A DNA stretch of 64,000 nucleotides, taken from assembly GCA_027019265.1 (NCBI GenBank), contig JALUWX010000122.1, forward strand, positions 52,041-116,040, in the 5' to 3' direction. How positions within the stretch are numbered: position 1 is the first letter of the stretch; the number at the start of each line of letters is the position of its first letter. The notes under the pieces were generated by a model. It was not told the DNA's origin. It saw only the letters and a program-made list of their open reading frames with translations, and ran no database searches. The stretch comes from Phycisphaerales bacterium. GTDB taxonomy: Bacteria > Planctomycetota > Phycisphaerae > Phycisphaerales > UBA1924. Made by a program: the position numbers and the translations under genes. Positions 63,180 to 64,000 of the stretch are shown one piece after another.

Positions 63180-63277
63180 TCGGTTACCTCTACTAGAGTG
63201 AACCGAGCGTAAGCAGACGCCCGCCGGCGGGCAAGGCCCACGTAGAATTTTCCGTGGGGATGTGGTACTGTCTGCCG

Positions 63278-63814
63278 ATGCCCAACGCCGCCAACGCCCT
63301 CCGACAGATCGACACCGCCCGTGAGGAGCTCACGAAGGTGCTGGGCGAATGCCCGACCTCCGGGGCCCGGATCGCAAAGGTCCTGGCTGCGTTGCAGTCA
63401 CTTGAACGCGAGTTCGTCGCAGACCCCGGCGAGAAGCAGACGGCGCGCCGCCGCGGCCCCAAGGAAGCCAAGACGGTCGAGGACTACAGGGTCGAAAAGT
63501 TCCCATCGCGGCCGGCAGTCCTGGCCGAGTACCGGAGCACCGACGCGGAACCATTTCGCTGCCCGAAGGACATCGTGTTCGCGACCGCCACCGCGGTGCA
63601 GAACCTCAAGCAATGCAAGTTCGTCGACCTCCACGAAGCTGTGCAGAAGGCACTCGGCGAGCGGGTGCCCGACTACCACATCCGGACCGCCCTGAGGTGG
63701 ATGAAGCACGAGCAGCTCATACGCCATGAGCGGGCGATGTTCAGCCCAGCCAAGGCCGGCTCGCTGAAGTCGCAAGCCACTAAGGCATGGAAGCGGCTCG
63801 AAGCTGAAAGCTAA
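63278..63814 (+). CDS. Hypothetical, paralogue of 60405 CDS (putative DNA-binding)
   Basis: RVPDYHIRTALRWMKHEQLIRHERAMFSPAKAG... Confidence 0.6.
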   Translation: MPNAANALRQIDTAREELTKVLGECPTSGARIAKVLAALQSLEREFVADPGEKQTARRRGPKEAKTVEDYRVEKFPSRPAVLAEYRSTDAEPFRCPKDIVFATATAVQNLKQCKFVDLHEAVQKALGERVPDYHIRTALRWMKHEQLIRHERAMFSPAKAGSLKSQATKAWKRLEAES

Positions 63815-63874
63815 CGCTCGCCGACAAACGCTCAGGCACGTATCCGCCGAGCTCGCGGCATCGTCGCGTCGCTG

Positions 63875-63897
63875 ATCTAGGCCAGTTCAAGGCCAAC
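63875..63897. repeat. Inner end repeat, right: ATCTAGGCCAGTTCAAGGCCAAC
   Basis: 22/23 identical to 27962-27984. Confidence 0.7.
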
Positions 63898-63942
63898 AGG
63901 GTCAAACGTCTCGGAGTGCTCCGTCGTAAACCCCTAAAAAAC

Positions 63943-63966
63943 AAGACCCTGCAAATGCAGGGTCTT
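63943..63966 (-). terminator. tRNA terminator supplied by island
   Basis: AAGACCCTGCAAATGCAGGGTCTT; minus strand continues GTTTTTTAGG. Confidence 0.75.
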
Positions 63967-63970
63967 ATCG

Positions 63971-63987
63971 AAGCGGAGAGGGGGGGA
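63971..63987. repeat. att core, right copy: AAGCGGAGAGGGGGGGA
   Basis: Identical to 27818-27834; covers tRNA acceptor stem. Confidence 0.85.
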
Positions 63988-64000
63988 TTCGAACCCCCGA
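63974..64000 (-). tRNA. tRNA-Ser 3' end (truncated by window edge)
   Basis: Minus strand GGGGGTTCGAATCCCCCCCTCTCCG: T-arm, CCTCTCC acceptor strand and G73 discriminator fit tRNA-Ser; no encoded CCA. Confidence 0.8.

Overview
The window reads as a high-GC bacterial chromosome, probably a Phycisphaerae-type planctomycete. This is an inference from PEP-CTERM tails, repeated '(A)DFNGDGxLDFFDxSAFLxAF..GCP' dockerin-like tails and H-X9-DG-type prepilin proteins. It has two parts. (1) Positions 1 to ~27.8 kb look like resident chromosome. They hold a cluster of three BLUF-domain proteins, a SulP transporter, and a beta-glucan/sugar utilisation region (GH1, GH16, carbohydrate ABC transporter, LacI regulator, pseudopilin-like protein, PEP-CTERM and dockerin-tailed secreted proteins). 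At least six copies of a shared palindrome, (T)GTAACnGTTAC(A), sit in the promoters of that region. (2) Positions ~27,818-63,987 look like a ~36 kb integrative island inserted at the 3' end of a minus-strand tRNA-Ser whose truncated gene ends the window. A 17-bp core direct repeat lies at both ends, and an inner 23-bp repeat (22/23 identical) also lies near both ends. A tyrosine integrase with an excisionase-like partner is next to the tRNA. Cargo is a copper/heavy-metal system (TolC/CusB/CusA-type efflux, multi-YHS protein, CopA multicopper oxidase, CopB, P-type ATPase, Csp-like copper storage protein, CsoR) plus less expected parts. Those are a putative trans-membrane electron conduit (membrane-anchored FNR/2Fe-2S protein, b-type cytochrome, heptaheme c-type cytochrome), HD-GYP and SpoIIE-type signalling proteins, and a PD-(D/E)XK-like protein. 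All functional calls come from reading the translated sequences without database searches.
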